Source of the DNA: Bradyrhizobium sp. CB82
GTDB lineage: Bacteria > Pseudomonadota > Alphaproteobacteria > Rhizobiales > Xanthobacteraceae
NCBI RefSeq assembly: GCF_029714405.1
Contig: NZ_CP121650.1
Coordinates: forward strand, 4,283,001-4,347,000
Length of the DNA: 64,000 bases
Direction of reading: 5' to 3'
Shown here: positions 25,956 through 34,688 of the stretch, in pieces
Numbering within the stretch: the first letter of the stretch is position 1
Layout of the letters: every line of letters starts with the position of its first letter
Program-made: the position numbers and the translations under genes
The notes under the pieces: generated by a model
What the model was told of the DNA's origin: nothing
Database searches by the model: none
What the model saw: the letters and a program-made list of their open reading frames with translations, nothing else

Positions 25956-27014
25956 TCACGCCGCGAAGGGCACCAGCCCATCCCGCATATCGAAGCGAGC
26001 TGCTTCGTGCGATCGATCGTAGACAGACCACTCGACCTTGTCAGCCCCGACCCGGAAGACGGCGCTCGCGAGCGTGTTCTCGACGTCGCTATCGGCCGGG
26101 TCCGTGCGGTAGATCGGCAGTTCCGCGTCGGCTGCGTCCCACAGGATGCCGAGCGCGCGTCCCTGCGGTTCGGATTGGAGCGTTTGGCCGACCAACTCCT
26201 CGCCGCGCCGTTGTCGCACGCCGGACGAACCGGTGACGATCTGCGACATGCGCCCGGTGTCGGCATGGATCAGATGGTTCGAATGGACACGCGGCGCCTG
26301 GACCCGATCGACCGAGAGTGCCCGGGCGGTGAACTCGACGCTGAGAAGCCGCTCGTCCCCGGCTTGCGCCAATGTCAGGTGGAATGCGCCGGCGCGCGGG
26401 GCGGATTTGAGCACGGTGAGAGCCGCGTCGAGGTCCGGTGCGTCGAGGATCGCGCGGGCGAGCACCATGCGCGGCGTGCCGGCGCCGCCGGCCAGCGGCC
26501 TGATGTTGTTGACGGTCTGGACCATTCCCTTCGATGTCGCCGCAAATGTGTGTCCCGGCAGCGAGCCTGGGTACACAAAGGCTGTGAACGGTGTGCCTCC
26601 TTCGGATGCAACATGGGCAAGGGCGCAGTGGCCGGCAAAGTCGGGGGCGCCATCCTCGTTGTGGCCGATCACATGCGCGGAGCCGGGTAATTGCACGGTC
26701 GTGCAGCCATCCGGCGCCATCGCCCAGATATCGCCGCGACAGTTCCACAGGAAAACGTCGTCGAATGGCATGGCGAGCCCGACGGCGAGGCCCTGCAGCT
26801 CGGCCCAGTATCTTGGAAACCGTTCCCGGACGATGTCCGCCATCACGCCGATCAAGGGATCGCTGCGGCGTGTGTTGAGTTCGCGCCACGCAGCGGAGGT
26901 ACGGAAATGGTCCTGCAGGGCCGCTCGGCCGAAGCGCCCAAGCGCAGCTCCGACATCAAACGGCGAACCTGCGACATCGACGAAGGAAAGCCGGCGGCCG
27001 TCGTCATACGACAT
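25956..27014 (-). CDS. C45 family autoproteolytic acyltransferase/hydrolase
   Basis: The protein has 352 residues. DVFLWNCRGDIWAMAPDGCT holds the self-cleavage site; Cys104 after Asp-Gly would become the N-terminal nucleophile, as in acyl-CoA:isopenicillin N acyltransferase. VIGHNEDGAPDF and GMVQTVNNIRP are further family blocks. No signal peptide is seen, so it acts in the cytoplasm. The start overlaps the upstream ATPase gene by 11 bases. In this operon it would hydrolyse or transfer an acyl group of an imported N-acyl amino acid or amide (inference). Confidence 0.85.
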   Translation of the reverse strand: MSYDDGRRLSFVDVAGSPFDVGAALGRFGRAALQDHFRTSAAWRELNTRRSDPLIGVMADIVRERFPRYWAELQGLAVGLAMPFDDVFLWNCRGDIWAMAPDGCTTVQLPGSAHVIGHNEDGAPDFAGHCALAHVASEGGTPFTAFVYPGSLPGHTFAATSKGMVQTVNNIRPLAGGAGTPRMVLARAILDAPDLDAALTVLKSAPRAGAFHLTLAQAGDERLLSVEFTARALSVDRVQAPRVHSNHLIHADTGRMSQIVTGSSGVRQRRGEELVGQTLQSEPQGRALGILWDAADAELPIYRTDPADSDVENTLASAVFRVGADKVEWSVYDRSHEAARFDMRDGLVPFAA

Positions 27015-27732
27015 GTTGCAGAAACTCTTTCAAGCGAGGGTTTTGCGGATTTGCCAGCAGCTCCCGCGGCTCGCCGTCGACTGCGATCTTGCCACCTTCC
27101 ATGAAAATCAGCCTGGTGCCGACCTTGCGGGCGAAGGCCATCTCGTGGGTGACCACGATCATGGTCATGCCTTCCTCGGCCAGCGCCTGCATGACGCGCA
27201 GCACTTCATGCCTCAGTTCTGGATCGAGTGCGGACGTGGGCTCGTCGAACAGCATCAGCTTCGGCTTGACGGCAAGCGCGCGTGCGATCGCGACGCGTTG
27301 CTGCTGGCCGCCGGAGAGCTCGCTCGGATAGTGGTGAGCGCGGCCGGCGAGGCCGACCTTGGCGAGCATTTCCAGCGCCTGCTTTCGCGCATCCTGATGC
27401 GACTCGCCGCGCACGCGGCGCGGGCCGAAGGCGACGTTCTCGAGCGCCGTCATTTGCGGAAACAGATTGAACTGCTGGAAGACCATGCCGGCTTCCTGGC
27501 GGATCATGCGGACCATGCGGCCGCCGGCCTTGACGCTGATGCCATCGACGACGAGATCACCGCCATTGATCTCCTCCAGCGCGTTGATGCAGCGGAGCAG
27601 CGTCGACTTGCCGGAACCGGAGGGGCCGATCAGCACGACCTTCTCGCCAGGCTCTATCGAAAGGTCGACCTGGTCGAGGATCGTGACCTGGCCGAACCGC
27701 TTGGTGACCTTCTTGAACTCCACGATGCTCAC
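27004..27732 (-). CDS. Polar amino-acid ABC transporter ATP-binding protein (GlnQ-like)
   Basis: The protein has 242 residues from the GTG at 27732, which overlaps the permease stop (GTGA). It has Walker [17 protein letters not shown], the Q-loop [13 protein letters not shown], the signature [16 protein letters not shown], Walker [15 protein letters not shown] and an H-loop VVTHEMAFA. This pattern is diagnostic of GlnQ/HisP-type importers for polar amino acids. Confidence 0.95.
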   Translation of the reverse strand: MSIVEFKKVTKRFGQVTILDQVDLSIEPGEKVVLIGPSGSGKSTLLRCINALEEINGGDLVVDGISVKAGGRMVRMIRQEAGMVFQQFNLFPQMTALENVAFGPRRVRGESHQDARKQALEMLAKVGLAGRAHHYPSELSGGQQQRVAIARALAVKPKLMLFDEPTSALDPELRHEVLRVMQALAEEGMTMIVVTHEMAFARKVGTRLIFMEGGKIAVDGEPRELLANPQNPRLKEFLQHVV

Positions 27733-28385
27733 AGGATGCGCATCCTCTTTTCGGTCATCCTGAGGATAAGCGTGAGCGCGCCGGTCATGATCAGGTAGAA
27801 CATCGCCACGGCGGACCAGATTTCGACGGCGCGAAAGTTGGCCGCCATGATTTCCTGGCCTTGCCGCGTGAGTTCGCCGACACCGATGACGATGAAGAGC
27901 GACGTATCCTTCAGGCTGACGATGAACTGGTTGCCCAGCGCCGGAATCATGCGGCGGAAGGCGAGCGGGCCGATGATGTAGAGAAGCACCTTCCAAAGTG
28001 GTAGGCCGAGCGCCAGACCGGCTTCCCGCAATCCGCGATGGACGGAGAGAAACGAGCCGCGCACGATCTCGGCGATATAGGCTCCGGCGTTGACGATGAT
28101 GGCCATGATCGCCGCTGCGAGCGGGTAGATGCGGACATTCGCGAGGATCGGCAACGCGAAATAGATGAACATCACCTGCACGATGATCGGCGTGCCGCGA
28201 ATGAGCTCGACATAGGCGAAGGCAATGCCGTTGAGGACGGCGTTGCCGTAGGCGCGTGCCAGGCCGGCGGCGAAGCCGATCAGCAGTCCGCCGGCGAGCC
28301 CGGCCAGCGCGATCAGCACGGTGAGGCGGGCGCCCTTCAAGAGCTCAGGCAGGGCCTGCCAGATAACCGACCACTCGAAATCCAT
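27729..28385 (-). CDS. Polar amino-acid ABC transporter permease
   Basis: The protein has 218 residues. It has five or so membrane segments; the EAA loop reads [20 protein letters not shown] and the [19 protein letters not shown] block is typical of HisM/GlnP permeases. Only one permease gene is present, so the channel would be a homodimer. It follows the binding-protein gene after a strong intergenic stem-loop. Confidence 0.95.
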   Translation of the reverse strand: MDFEWSVIWQALPELLKGARLTVLIALAGLAGGLLIGFAAGLARAYGNAVLNGIAFAYVELIRGTPIIVQVMFIYFALPILANVRIYPLAAAIMAIIVNAGAYIAEIVRGSFLSVHRGLREAGLALGLPLWKVLLYIIGPLAFRRMIPALGNQFIVSLKDTSLFIVIGVGELTRQGQEIMAANFRAVEIWSAVAMFYLIMTGALTLILRMTEKRMRIL

Positions 28386-28406
28386 GAGAGCTTTCCTTCA
28401 GGGAAG

Positions 28407-28429
28407 GCGCGCCGGCCAGGCCGGCGCGC
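28407..28429 (-). other. Perfect 11-bp stem-loop between binding-protein and permease genes
   Basis: The arms gcgcgccggcc (28407-28417) and ggccggcgcgc (28419-28429) are perfect inverted repeats around a single base. The element lies in the gap between the binding-protein stop (28445) and the permease start (28385). There is no T run after it, so partial termination or mRNA 3'-end protection is more likely than a full terminator. Confidence 0.6.
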
Positions 28430-28444
28430 GCCACGGAACGTGGA

Positions 28445-29197
28445 TCAGCTCTTCGGCGGCTCGGCGCCGAACCACTTCTTGTAGATGGCGGTGTAGGTGC
28501 CGTCGCCCTTCAGCTTGACCAGCGAGGCGTTGACCTTGGCGATGAGCTCGCTGCCCTTCGGGAAGGCCATGCCATATTGCTGGGCCATCATCTGCGGGCC
28601 GACGGACTTCACTTTCCCCTGGCCGTTGGTCTTGATGTAGTAGAGGACGTTGGGGGTGTCGTGCATTGCGGCGTCCGCGCGTCCGGTCGCGACTTCGAGA
28701 TAGGCGTTGTCGCTGTTGGGGAAGAGGCGGAGCTCCGTCCCCTTGAAGTGCTCCTTGGCGTAGTCGGTTGCCGACGTGCCGGTCTTCACGGCGAGCGTCT
28801 TGCCGCCAAGGTCTTCCGGCCCCTTGATCGTGCTGTTGGTTGGCACCATCAGAAGGAATCCGCTGTCGTAATAGCCGTCCGAAAAGTCGATGACCTTCTT
28901 GCGCTCGTCCTTGATGGTAATGCCGGCCAGCCCGACGTCGACCTGCTTGGTCTGGAGCGCCGGGATGATGCCGTTGAAGTCCATCGGCTGCAGCGTGTAC
29001 GTCACGCCGATATCCTTGGCGATGGCGGCCCACAGGTCGATGTCGAAGCCGACATACTTGTCGCCCTCCTTGAACTCGAACGGAACAAAGGCGGTGTCTG
29101 TTGCGACGATCAGGTCGGCGGCACGAGCAGGTTGGCCGAGGGTGAGGGTTGCGGCGACGGCCGCGGCGGCGGTCAGGCTTGCGAGCGCGAATTTCAT
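28445..29197 (-). CDS. Polar amino-acid ABC transporter substrate-binding protein (GlnH-like)
   Basis: The protein has 250 residues from the ATG at 29197. The Sec signal peptide ends at PARAADLIV. The mature protein begins [20 protein letters not shown] and continues [17 protein letters not shown], the standard SBP_bac_3 opening, with [19 protein letters not shown] as the hinge block. It is the first gene of the minus-strand operon. The ligand is unknown; proteins of this family bind glutamine, glutamate, arginine, opines and similar compounds. Confidence 0.95.
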   Translation of the reverse strand: MKFALASLTAAAAVAATLTLGQPARAADLIVATDTAFVPFEFKEGDKYVGFDIDLWAAIAKDIGVTYTLQPMDFNGIIPALQTKQVDVGLAGITIKDERKKVIDFSDGYYDSGFLLMVPTNSTIKGPEDLGGKTLAVKTGTSATDYAKEHFKGTELRLFPNSDNAYLEVATGRADAAMHDTPNVLYYIKTNGQGKVKSVGPQMMAQQYGMAFPKGSELIAKVNASLVKLKGDGTYTAIYKKWFGAEPPKS

Positions 29198-29258
29198 TTC
29201 AGGGTTCCCCTTTTGCTGGGAGTGCCACGGAGCGCTGACAGCATCGCACAAATCTTGA

Positions 29259-29285
29259 AAATTAAAAGTGCATTTTGTTGTGCAA
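29259..29285 (-). promoter_or_regulatory. Possible promoter of the GlnH-like operon
   Basis: On the minus strand TTGCAC (29285-29280) and TAATTT (29264-29259) are 15 bp apart in a locally A+T-rich stretch. A TGCA-N8-TGCA dyad (29269-29284 on the plus strand) overlaps the -35 region and could be an operator for the RpiR regulator. Spacing is short, so this is tentative. Confidence 0.3.
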
Positions 29286-29440
29286 TGCATTGTAAATTTG
29301 CGCATTCCGGCGGCACCCAGCCCCCGCAGGGGTCTTCGCCGCATCGGCGACGGCCAGTCCGCAGGCTTGAATGGCCTGCCCCGTCCCGGCGACGAGAGCA
29401 CCCGGCTCCTTTGCATGGGGTTGTTTTCGAGTTTTTGGTG

Positions 29441-30415
29441 TCAGCGGCTGTTTGCACGGTTGCGCTTGCGCGATCCCCGGCCGTTCGTTGCGCTTCGCGC
29501 TGGATCTGCGCTGCGGTATTTGACGTGCTCGATGAAGGCGCGCAGTTTTGGCAGGACCTGACGTTGTCCCGGATAGTACAGAAAGACGCCCGGTCCGGTG
29601 ACGGCGAAGGGCGTGAGCACCGCCTGCAATCGGCCGTCGGCGATCGGCGCTCTGGCGAGCGGGGCGGGCACCTGTGCAAGTCCGAGACCTCTAATCGCCG
29701 CACCGAGCAGCGTGGCATAGTCGTGCGCGATCAGTGGCCCTGAGACGATGGCCTCGACTGACTTGTTGCCGTCGACGAAAGGCCAGGGCGCGATCGACCC
29801 GTTCGCGCGACGCAGGCGCAGGCATGCGTGCTGCCGAAGATCGTCGATGCGCTGTGGCCGCTTCCGCCCGCGCATATAGTCGGGGCTGCCGACGACCATG
29901 AACGGGAACGGTTGCGTCAGCCGCACGGCGATCATATCCGGCGCAATCAGCTGGCCAAGTCGAATGCCGGCATCGAAGCCGCCGGCGGCAAGATCGACCA
30001 TCTCCTCGCTTGCGGCGATCTCCACCTCGATCTCGGGATAGGCCTGGCAGAAGGCGGCGATCACCGGCTCGAGGATCAGCGGAACGACCGAGCGGGGAAC
30101 GGCGAGGCGCAACAACCCGGCCGGTCGCTGTCCGAGATCACGCGCGGCCTCGCTGGCCGCGACGAGCTCCTCGAAGGCGGGTTTTGCGCGCGACAGGAAT
30201 CGTTCGCCGGCTTCGGTCAGTCCGACACTTCGCGTTGTGCGGGCGAACAGCGCGGCTCCAATGCGCGCCTCGAGCGTACGCACGGCCTGGCTGATTGCCG
30301 ACGGGGTCACCCCGAGCTCGGCGGCCGCGCGACGAAAATTGCGGTGCTGGGCAACGGCGAGGAATGCCTCCACACCGTCGAGCGCGCTCTGTCTGACTGT
30401 GAAGTTCTGCTTCAT
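29441..30415 (-). CDS. LysR family transcriptional regulator
   Basis: The protein has 324 residues. The winged helix reads GVEAFLAVAQHRNFRRAAAE and SAISQAVRTLEARIGAALF; the effector domain follows. The C-terminal 25 residues are Arg/Ser rich and probably disordered. It is divergent from a methyltransferase gene, with a small perfect dyad actatc/gatagt (30427-30441) in the 86-bp gap that could be its operator. Confidence 0.92.
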   Translation of the reverse strand: MKQNFTVRQSALDGVEAFLAVAQHRNFRRAAAELGVTPSAISQAVRTLEARIGAALFARTTRSVGLTEAGERFLSRAKPAFEELVAASEAARDLGQRPAGLLRLAVPRSVVPLILEPVIAAFCQAYPEIEVEIAASEEMVDLAAGGFDAGIRLGQLIAPDMIAVRLTQPFPFMVVGSPDYMRGRKRPQRIDDLRQHACLRLRRANGSIAPWPFVDGNKSVEAIVSGPLIAHDYATLLGAAIRGLGLAQVPAPLARAPIADGRLQAVLTPFAVTGPGVFLYYPGQRQVLPKLRAFIEHVKYRSADPARSATNGRGSRKRNRANSR

Positions 30416-30501
30416 AGCCCGTTGACACTATCGCGGATAGTCGTTCGCCGGAAGCGGTCGTATGTCTGCGGAGAGATCGGATAGCTCAAAGGAGTCTGGC
30501 A

Positions 30502-31332
30502 GTGACCAATATCCTTGACGGCGTACGCGACCACTATCGCGCGACCGGCCTGACGGAGCGTTTGAAGACGGCGCTCTCGGTGCTGGGGCCGGAAGAACGG
30601 CGGCTCGACCCCCAACAACTGGCGGCCCTCGATCAGTTCCACACCCGCGGGTTCGCGGCGACGGCCGAACTCGCCAAGCTGGCTGAAATCGCCGCTGACA
30701 TGTCGGTTCTCGATGTCGGCTCGGGCGTCGGCGGGCCCGCGCGCTTTCTCGCGGCGACGTATGGCTGCCGGGTGATCGGCGTCGATCTCAGCGAGCCGTT
30801 CGTCGATGCCGCGCGCTATCTGACCGAGCGCACGGGGCTGACCGGGCAGGTGTCGTTCGAGACCGCGAGCGTGGTGGAGCTTCCGTTTGACGATGGCCGT
30901 TTCGAGGTGGCGTTGCTCCAGCATGTGGCTATGAACATTCCGGACCGGGCAGGGCTCTATCGCGAGATCCGGCGCGTGCTGAAGACGGGCGGCAGGTTTG
31001 CGACTTTCGACGTCGTGTCGCACAGCGGCGAGCCGCACTATCCGGTTCCGTGGGCGCGGACACCGGCGACGAGTTTTCTGCTCTCAGCCGCCGCGACGCG
31101 CGAGGCCATCGAAGCGGCCGGTTTCCGCACGCTCGTCTGGCAAGACGATACCGAAGCCGCCAAGGCCTGGGTCGCACAGCTGCGCGCATCAGGCCCGCCG
31201 CCATCGCTCAATCTCGGCGTGGTGATGGGGCCGGCCTTCGCCGAGCTTTCCGCGAACCTCGGGCGAAATCTTTTGGAAGGCCGGCTCGGCGTCCTGACTG
31301 CGGTGTTCGAGGCCGCGCCTATCAGCGTGTGA
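30502..31332 (+). CDS. Class I SAM-dependent methyltransferase
   Basis: The protein has 276 residues from a GTG at 30502 behind AAAGGAG. Motif I is VLDVGSGVGGPARFLAA, the acidic post-I residue is in VIGVDLSEPF, and VALLQHVAMNIPDR follows. It resembles methyltransferases acting on small molecules, such as the UbiE/sarcosine-glycine type. The substrate is unknown. It probably forms a unit with the downstream membrane protein and is controlled by the divergent LysR. Confidence 0.88.
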   Translation: MTNILDGVRDHYRATGLTERLKTALSVLGPEERRLDPQQLAALDQFHTRGFAATAELAKLAEIAADMSVLDVGSGVGGPARFLAATYGCRVIGVDLSEPFVDAARYLTERTGLTGQVSFETASVVELPFDDGRFEVALLQHVAMNIPDRAGLYREIRRVLKTGGRFATFDVVSHSGEPHYPVPWARTPATSFLLSAAATREAIEAAGFRTLVWQDDTEAAKAWVAQLRASGPPPSLNLGVVMGPAFAELSANLGRNLLEGRLGVLTAVFEAAPISV

Positions 31333-31343
31333 AAGGAATCCAG

Positions 31344-31859
31344 ATGTCACCGGCAACCGTCTTCCAGATCCATCTCGTTCTTGGCTACGTCCCGTGGCTG
31401 CTCTGGCTCCGTACCTATGGGTGGCCCTGGCTCAAGTCGATGGACCAGGTCGAGGCGCAACGCGCCATCGCCACCTTGCACAGCTTCCGCTTCTTCGGCC
31501 TCGTTTTTCTCGTTCCCGGCGTGGTCGGGCCCCAGCTGCCGACCGGCTTCGCGACCTTCGCGGCCTACGGCGACTTCGCAACCGGATTGCTGGCCATGCT
31601 GGCGCTTCTCACGGTGCGGGTCCGTCCGCTCTTCTGGCTGTTCGTCACTGCCTTCAATCTCTTGGGGGCAGGTGACATCATCATCGACTACTACCACGGC
31701 AATCAACTTGGCCTAGCGCCGCTGGCAGGGGAGTTGGGTGCCACCTACGCGATCCCGATCGTCTACGTGCCGTTGCTCATGATCACGCATGTGGCTGCGT
31801 TTTATTTGATGGTGCGCTCTGGCGAAGGGCAAACCGCGATGCAGGTCGATGTCGCATAG
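31344..31859 (+). CDS. Conserved hypothetical membrane protein
   Basis: The protein has 171 residues, starting 11 bases after the methyltransferase stop behind AAAGGAA. It has about four or five hydrophobic segments (MSPATVFQIHLVLGYVPWLL, FGLVFLVPGVVGPQLPTG, GLLAMLALLTVRVRPLFWLF, IPIVYVPLLMITHVAAFYLM). I recognise no family name. Co-transcription with the methyltransferase is likely from spacing. Confidence 0.75.
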   Translation: MSPATVFQIHLVLGYVPWLLWLRTYGWPWLKSMDQVEAQRAIATLHSFRFFGLVFLVPGVVGPQLPTGFATFAAYGDFATGLLAMLALLTVRVRPLFWLFVTAFNLLGAGDIIIDYYHGNQLGLAPLAGELGATYAIPIVYVPLLMITHVAAFYLMVRSGEGQTAMQVDVA

Positions 31860-32046
31860 GGGCGTTGAAATGTCGCTAGGTGCGTCATGGTATGGCTGCA
31901 TGGCAGCAGGCGGCAGCAGAGGCGTCGCACCAGCGCGGGGCGGTTCCAGCTCAGCAAGAAATTTCGCTAGGATGGATGGTGGTCCTGTCGGATCGAGCTC
32001 GGCCTGTTCGTCTTCATCCAGAGGCATCTGTATGGGAGACCAGAAA

Positions 32047-33267
32047 ATGAATCCTTCCAACTATCGCTGGGTGATCGTCGCGGCCGGCGGCCTGCTCGGC
32101 TGCGTCGCGATCGGCGGCATGTTTTCGTTGCCGGTCTTCTTGCAGCCGATCGCGAAGGACACCGGATGGTCGGTGACTGGTGTATCCAGCGCGATGACGA
32201 TCGGCTTTCTGGCGATGGCCTTCACCAGCATGGCCTGGGGCACACTGACCGACCGGTTCGGACCGCTGCCGGTGGTGCTGACCGGATCGATCGCGCTGAC
32301 GCTGAGCCTGACGTTCGCGAGCCACGCGACCTCGCTGATCGCCTTCCAGTTCATCTTCGGGCTATTGGTCGGCGCGTCCTGCGCGGCGATTTTCGCGCCG
32401 ATGATGGCGACCGTCACCGGCTGGTTCGACACCCATCGCAGCCTTGCGGTCTCGCTGGTCTCGGCCGGCATGGGCATGGCGCCGATGACAATGTCGCCGC
32501 TCGCGGCCTGGCTCGTCTCCAGCCACGACTGGCGCACCTCGATGCAACTCGTGGCGCTGGTGGTCGGCGCCATCATGATCCCCGTCTCGCTCCTGGTGCG
32601 CCGCCCCCCGGCACTTGCGAATCCGCAGGCCGCAGCGCCTGAAGTCGGTGCGCTGCAGTCGGAGATGTCGCTCGGCGAAGCGCTGCGCTCGCCGCAATTC
32701 CTCGTCCTGATCGTCACCAACTTCTTCTGCTGCGCGACGCATTCGGGTCCGATCATCCACACCGTCAGCTATGCCGTGAGTTGCGGCATCCCGCTGATCT
32801 CGGCGGTGACGATCTACAGCGTCGAGGGGTTTGCCGGCATGGGCGGCCGGATCGCCTTCGGTCTCATGGGAGATCGCTTCGGCGCCAAGCGCGTGCTGGT
32901 CTCGGGCCTGCTTGCGCAAGCCTTCGGTGCGCTCGCTTACGTCTTCGCGCACCAGCTGGCGACCTTCTACGCGGTCGCCGCCGTGTTCGGCTTCATCTAT
33001 GCCGGCACCATGCCGCTCTACGCCTCGCTGGCGCGCGACAACTTCCCGCTGCGCATGATGGGCACAGTCATCGGCGGCACGGCGATGGCCGGCAGCCTCG
33101 GCATGGCGACGGGTCCGCTCGCCGGTGGCCTGATCTACGACGCGTTCTCGAGCTATGCCTGGCTCTATATCGGCTCCTGGCTGCTCGGCCTCTGCGCATT
33201 CCTGATGGCGATGACGTTCAGGCCGTTTGCGAGGCCGCAAGGTGAGGTCGCGCCCGCGACGGCGTGA
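32047..33267 (+). CDS. MFS transporter (monocarboxylate/oxalate-formate type)
   Basis: The protein has 406 residues from the ATG at 32047 (an ATG at 32032 would add five). It has twelve membrane segments. The opening YRWVIVAAGGLLGCVAIGGM and GWSVTGVSSAMTIGF, plus GTLTDRFGPLPVVL in loop 2-3, place it with OFA/MCT-like facilitators. The substrate is not known. Confidence 0.88.
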   Translation: MNPSNYRWVIVAAGGLLGCVAIGGMFSLPVFLQPIAKDTGWSVTGVSSAMTIGFLAMAFTSMAWGTLTDRFGPLPVVLTGSIALTLSLTFASHATSLIAFQFIFGLLVGASCAAIFAPMMATVTGWFDTHRSLAVSLVSAGMGMAPMTMSPLAAWLVSSHDWRTSMQLVALVVGAIMIPVSLLVRRPPALANPQAAAPEVGALQSEMSLGEALRSPQFLVLIVTNFFCCATHSGPIIHTVSYAVSCGIPLISAVTIYSVEGFAGMGGRIAFGLMGDRFGAKRVLVSGLLAQAFGALAYVFAHQLATFYAVAAVFGFIYAGTMPLYASLARDNFPLRMMGTVIGGTAMAGSLGMATGPLAGGLIYDAFSSYAWLYIGSWLLGLCAFLMAMTFRPFARPQGEVAPATA

Positions 33268-33289
33268 GAGCCGTGGAGGAGGTGCGCTG

Positions 33290-33311
33290 CCTCTCCCGCT
33301 TGCGGGAGAGG
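33290..33311. repeat. Perfect 10-bp hairpin between convergent genes
   Basis: The arms cctctcccgc and gcgggagagg flank tt. It lies 23 bp after the MFS stop and 16 bp before the end of the SnoaL gene on the other strand. Hairpins of the type CTCTCCC-GGGAGAG recur in rhizobial intergenic DNA, so it may be a repeat serving as a two-way terminator. Confidence 0.5.
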
Positions 33312-33326
33312 CGAAGTGAGACCGGG

Positions 33327-33713
33327 CTACAACTGCGCCTCGATCGCGGCCTTGTCGATCACCGACCACACCTGCCAGATCTTGCCGTTGTGGAATTCGT
33401 AGAACACGTTCTCGCAGAACGAAACGCGCCTGCCGTTTACGTCGAGCCCGAGGAATCTCCCGACAGGCGTACAGTCGAATGTCAGCCGGCTCGCGATATG
33501 CGGCGGATCCGAGATCAGCAGCTCGACCTTGAAACGGAGGTCCGGAATCTCACGAAAATCCTTCGCCAGCATCGCGCGATAACCGGTAAGCCCGATCGGC
33601 TTCGCGTTGTGGGACACATCCTCGTGCACGAACTGTCCGAGCGCCTGCCAATCCTGCCGGTTAAGGCAGGCGATGTAGCTGCGGTAGACGTCGGCGAGGT
33701 CGGTCCTGGTCAT
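33327..33713 (-). CDS. SnoaL-like polyketide cyclase / ester cyclase family protein
   Basis: The protein has 128 residues of the NTF2-like cone fold. YRSYIACLNRQDWQALGQFV with a following HEDVSHN is the typical opening, DLRFKVELLISDPPHIASRL the central sheet, and NGKIWQVWSVIDKAAIEAQL the end. Family members bind or isomerise small hydrophobic molecules; the substrate is unknown. It ends close to the MarR-GNAT gene on the same strand. Confidence 0.85.
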   Translation of the reverse strand: MTRTDLADVYRSYIACLNRQDWQALGQFVHEDVSHNAKPIGLTGYRAMLAKDFREIPDLRFKVELLISDPPHIASRLTFDCTPVGRFLGLDVNGRRVSFCENVFYEFHNGKIWQVWSVIDKAAIEAQL

Positions 33714-33770
33714 GGCGATGCTCCTGCGGTCCTTACGATAACGCCGCAGGAGCCGAATTCGGCGTGGCGC

Positions 33771-34643
33771 TCAGAGGTGCTTTTCGAAGAACAGGTCGGG
33801 ATAGGGATCGTCGTTGTAGCGCTCGATCGCGCTCCAGCCGGTCCTGCGGTAGAGCTGACCGGCTTCGGTCAGCGCGCTGTTGGTATCGAGCCGCAACACG
33901 GTGACGCCAAGCTCGCGCGCGGCGTTTTCGCTCGCATCCATCAGGCGCCGGCCGAGCCCCAGCCCGCGCGCGGAAGGCGCGACCCACAGCCGTTTGATTT
34001 CTGCGTAGCCATGGTCCGTTCCCTTCAGCCCGACGCAGCCGATCGGAAGCGTGTCCGACATCGCCACGATGAACGTGCCGCGCGGGCGGACCATGTCCTT
34101 GGCGTCAGGGTCGCGCGACCGCTTGACGTCGAACCCCTGTTTGAAACGGCGCGCGAGCTCGGCATAGTACTCGCCGAGGCAATAGCGCGCCTCGTCGCTG
34201 CGCGGGTTCATGTCAACAAGCTCGATGCGGCTCCGTCCAAGCGCGGAGCCGATCAAGTCCATGGCGGCGAGCAGCGCGTCGCGTTGCGAATGCTGCGCGA
34301 GGAGAGCTTCGGCTTGCGCGTTGGACAGCGCCTCATAGGCACTGAACTCGCGCCGTCCTGCGCGCGTCAGCCGGGCGACGCGGCGGCGCGCGTCGTCCTC
34401 ATGCGGGCTCGTCTCGATCATCCCTTCGTCCTCGAGACTGCGGAGCAGGCGGCTCATCAGACCGGAATCGAGGCCGAGATAGTCGCGGATCTCGGCGACG
34501 TCCTCGCGCCCATGCCCGATCGCATTGAGCACACGCGCGGCGCCCAAGGGCCGGCCGCGCCCGAGGAAGGAGGTATCGAGCGCGCCGACTGCGGACGTGA
34601 CGGCACGATTGAAACGGCGGATACGGGAAATGGGGTCGAGCAT
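33771..34643 (-). CDS. MarR-type regulator fused to GNAT acetyltransferase
   Basis: The protein has 290 residues from the ATG at 34643. Residues about 1-140 form a MarR winged helix (IRDYLGLDSGLMSRLLRSLE, HEDDARRRVARLTRAGRREF) and 150-290 a GNAT domain with the acetyl-CoA loop VAPSARGLGLGRRLMDASE. The fusion is a known combination. A perfect 9-bp inverted repeat ends two bases before the start codon, so autoregulation is very likely. The acetylated target is unknown. Confidence 0.9.
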   Translation of the reverse strand: MLDPISRIRRFNRAVTSAVGALDTSFLGRGRPLGAARVLNAIGHGREDVAEIRDYLGLDSGLMSRLLRSLEDEGMIETSPHEDDARRRVARLTRAGRREFSAYEALSNAQAEALLAQHSQRDALLAAMDLIGSALGRSRIELVDMNPRSDEARYCLGEYYAELARRFKQGFDVKRSRDPDAKDMVRPRGTFIVAMSDTLPIGCVGLKGTDHGYAEIKRLWVAPSARGLGLGRRLMDASENAARELGVTVLRLDTNSALTEAGQLYRRTGWSAIERYNDDPYPDLFFEKHL

Positions 34644-34644
34644 A

Positions 34645-34664
34645 TATCTGACTTTAGTCAGATA
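34645..34664. promoter_or_regulatory. Perfect palindromic operator in front of the MarR-GNAT gene
   Basis: The sequence tatctgact-tt-agtcagata is a perfect inverted repeat with 9-bp arms, one base from the start codon (34643-34641). Its size and position suit a MarR dimer site. The closeness to the start implies that the promoter -10 or the transcription start lies within it and that the leader is very short. Confidence 0.75.
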
Positions 34665-34688
34665 ACATGTTTCAGTCAATAGAGCGCT

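Noticed and set aside
31713..32060. Minus-strand frame in the gap before the MFS gene
   Set aside because: It runs antisense into the upstream membrane-protein gene and has no ribosome site or motif.
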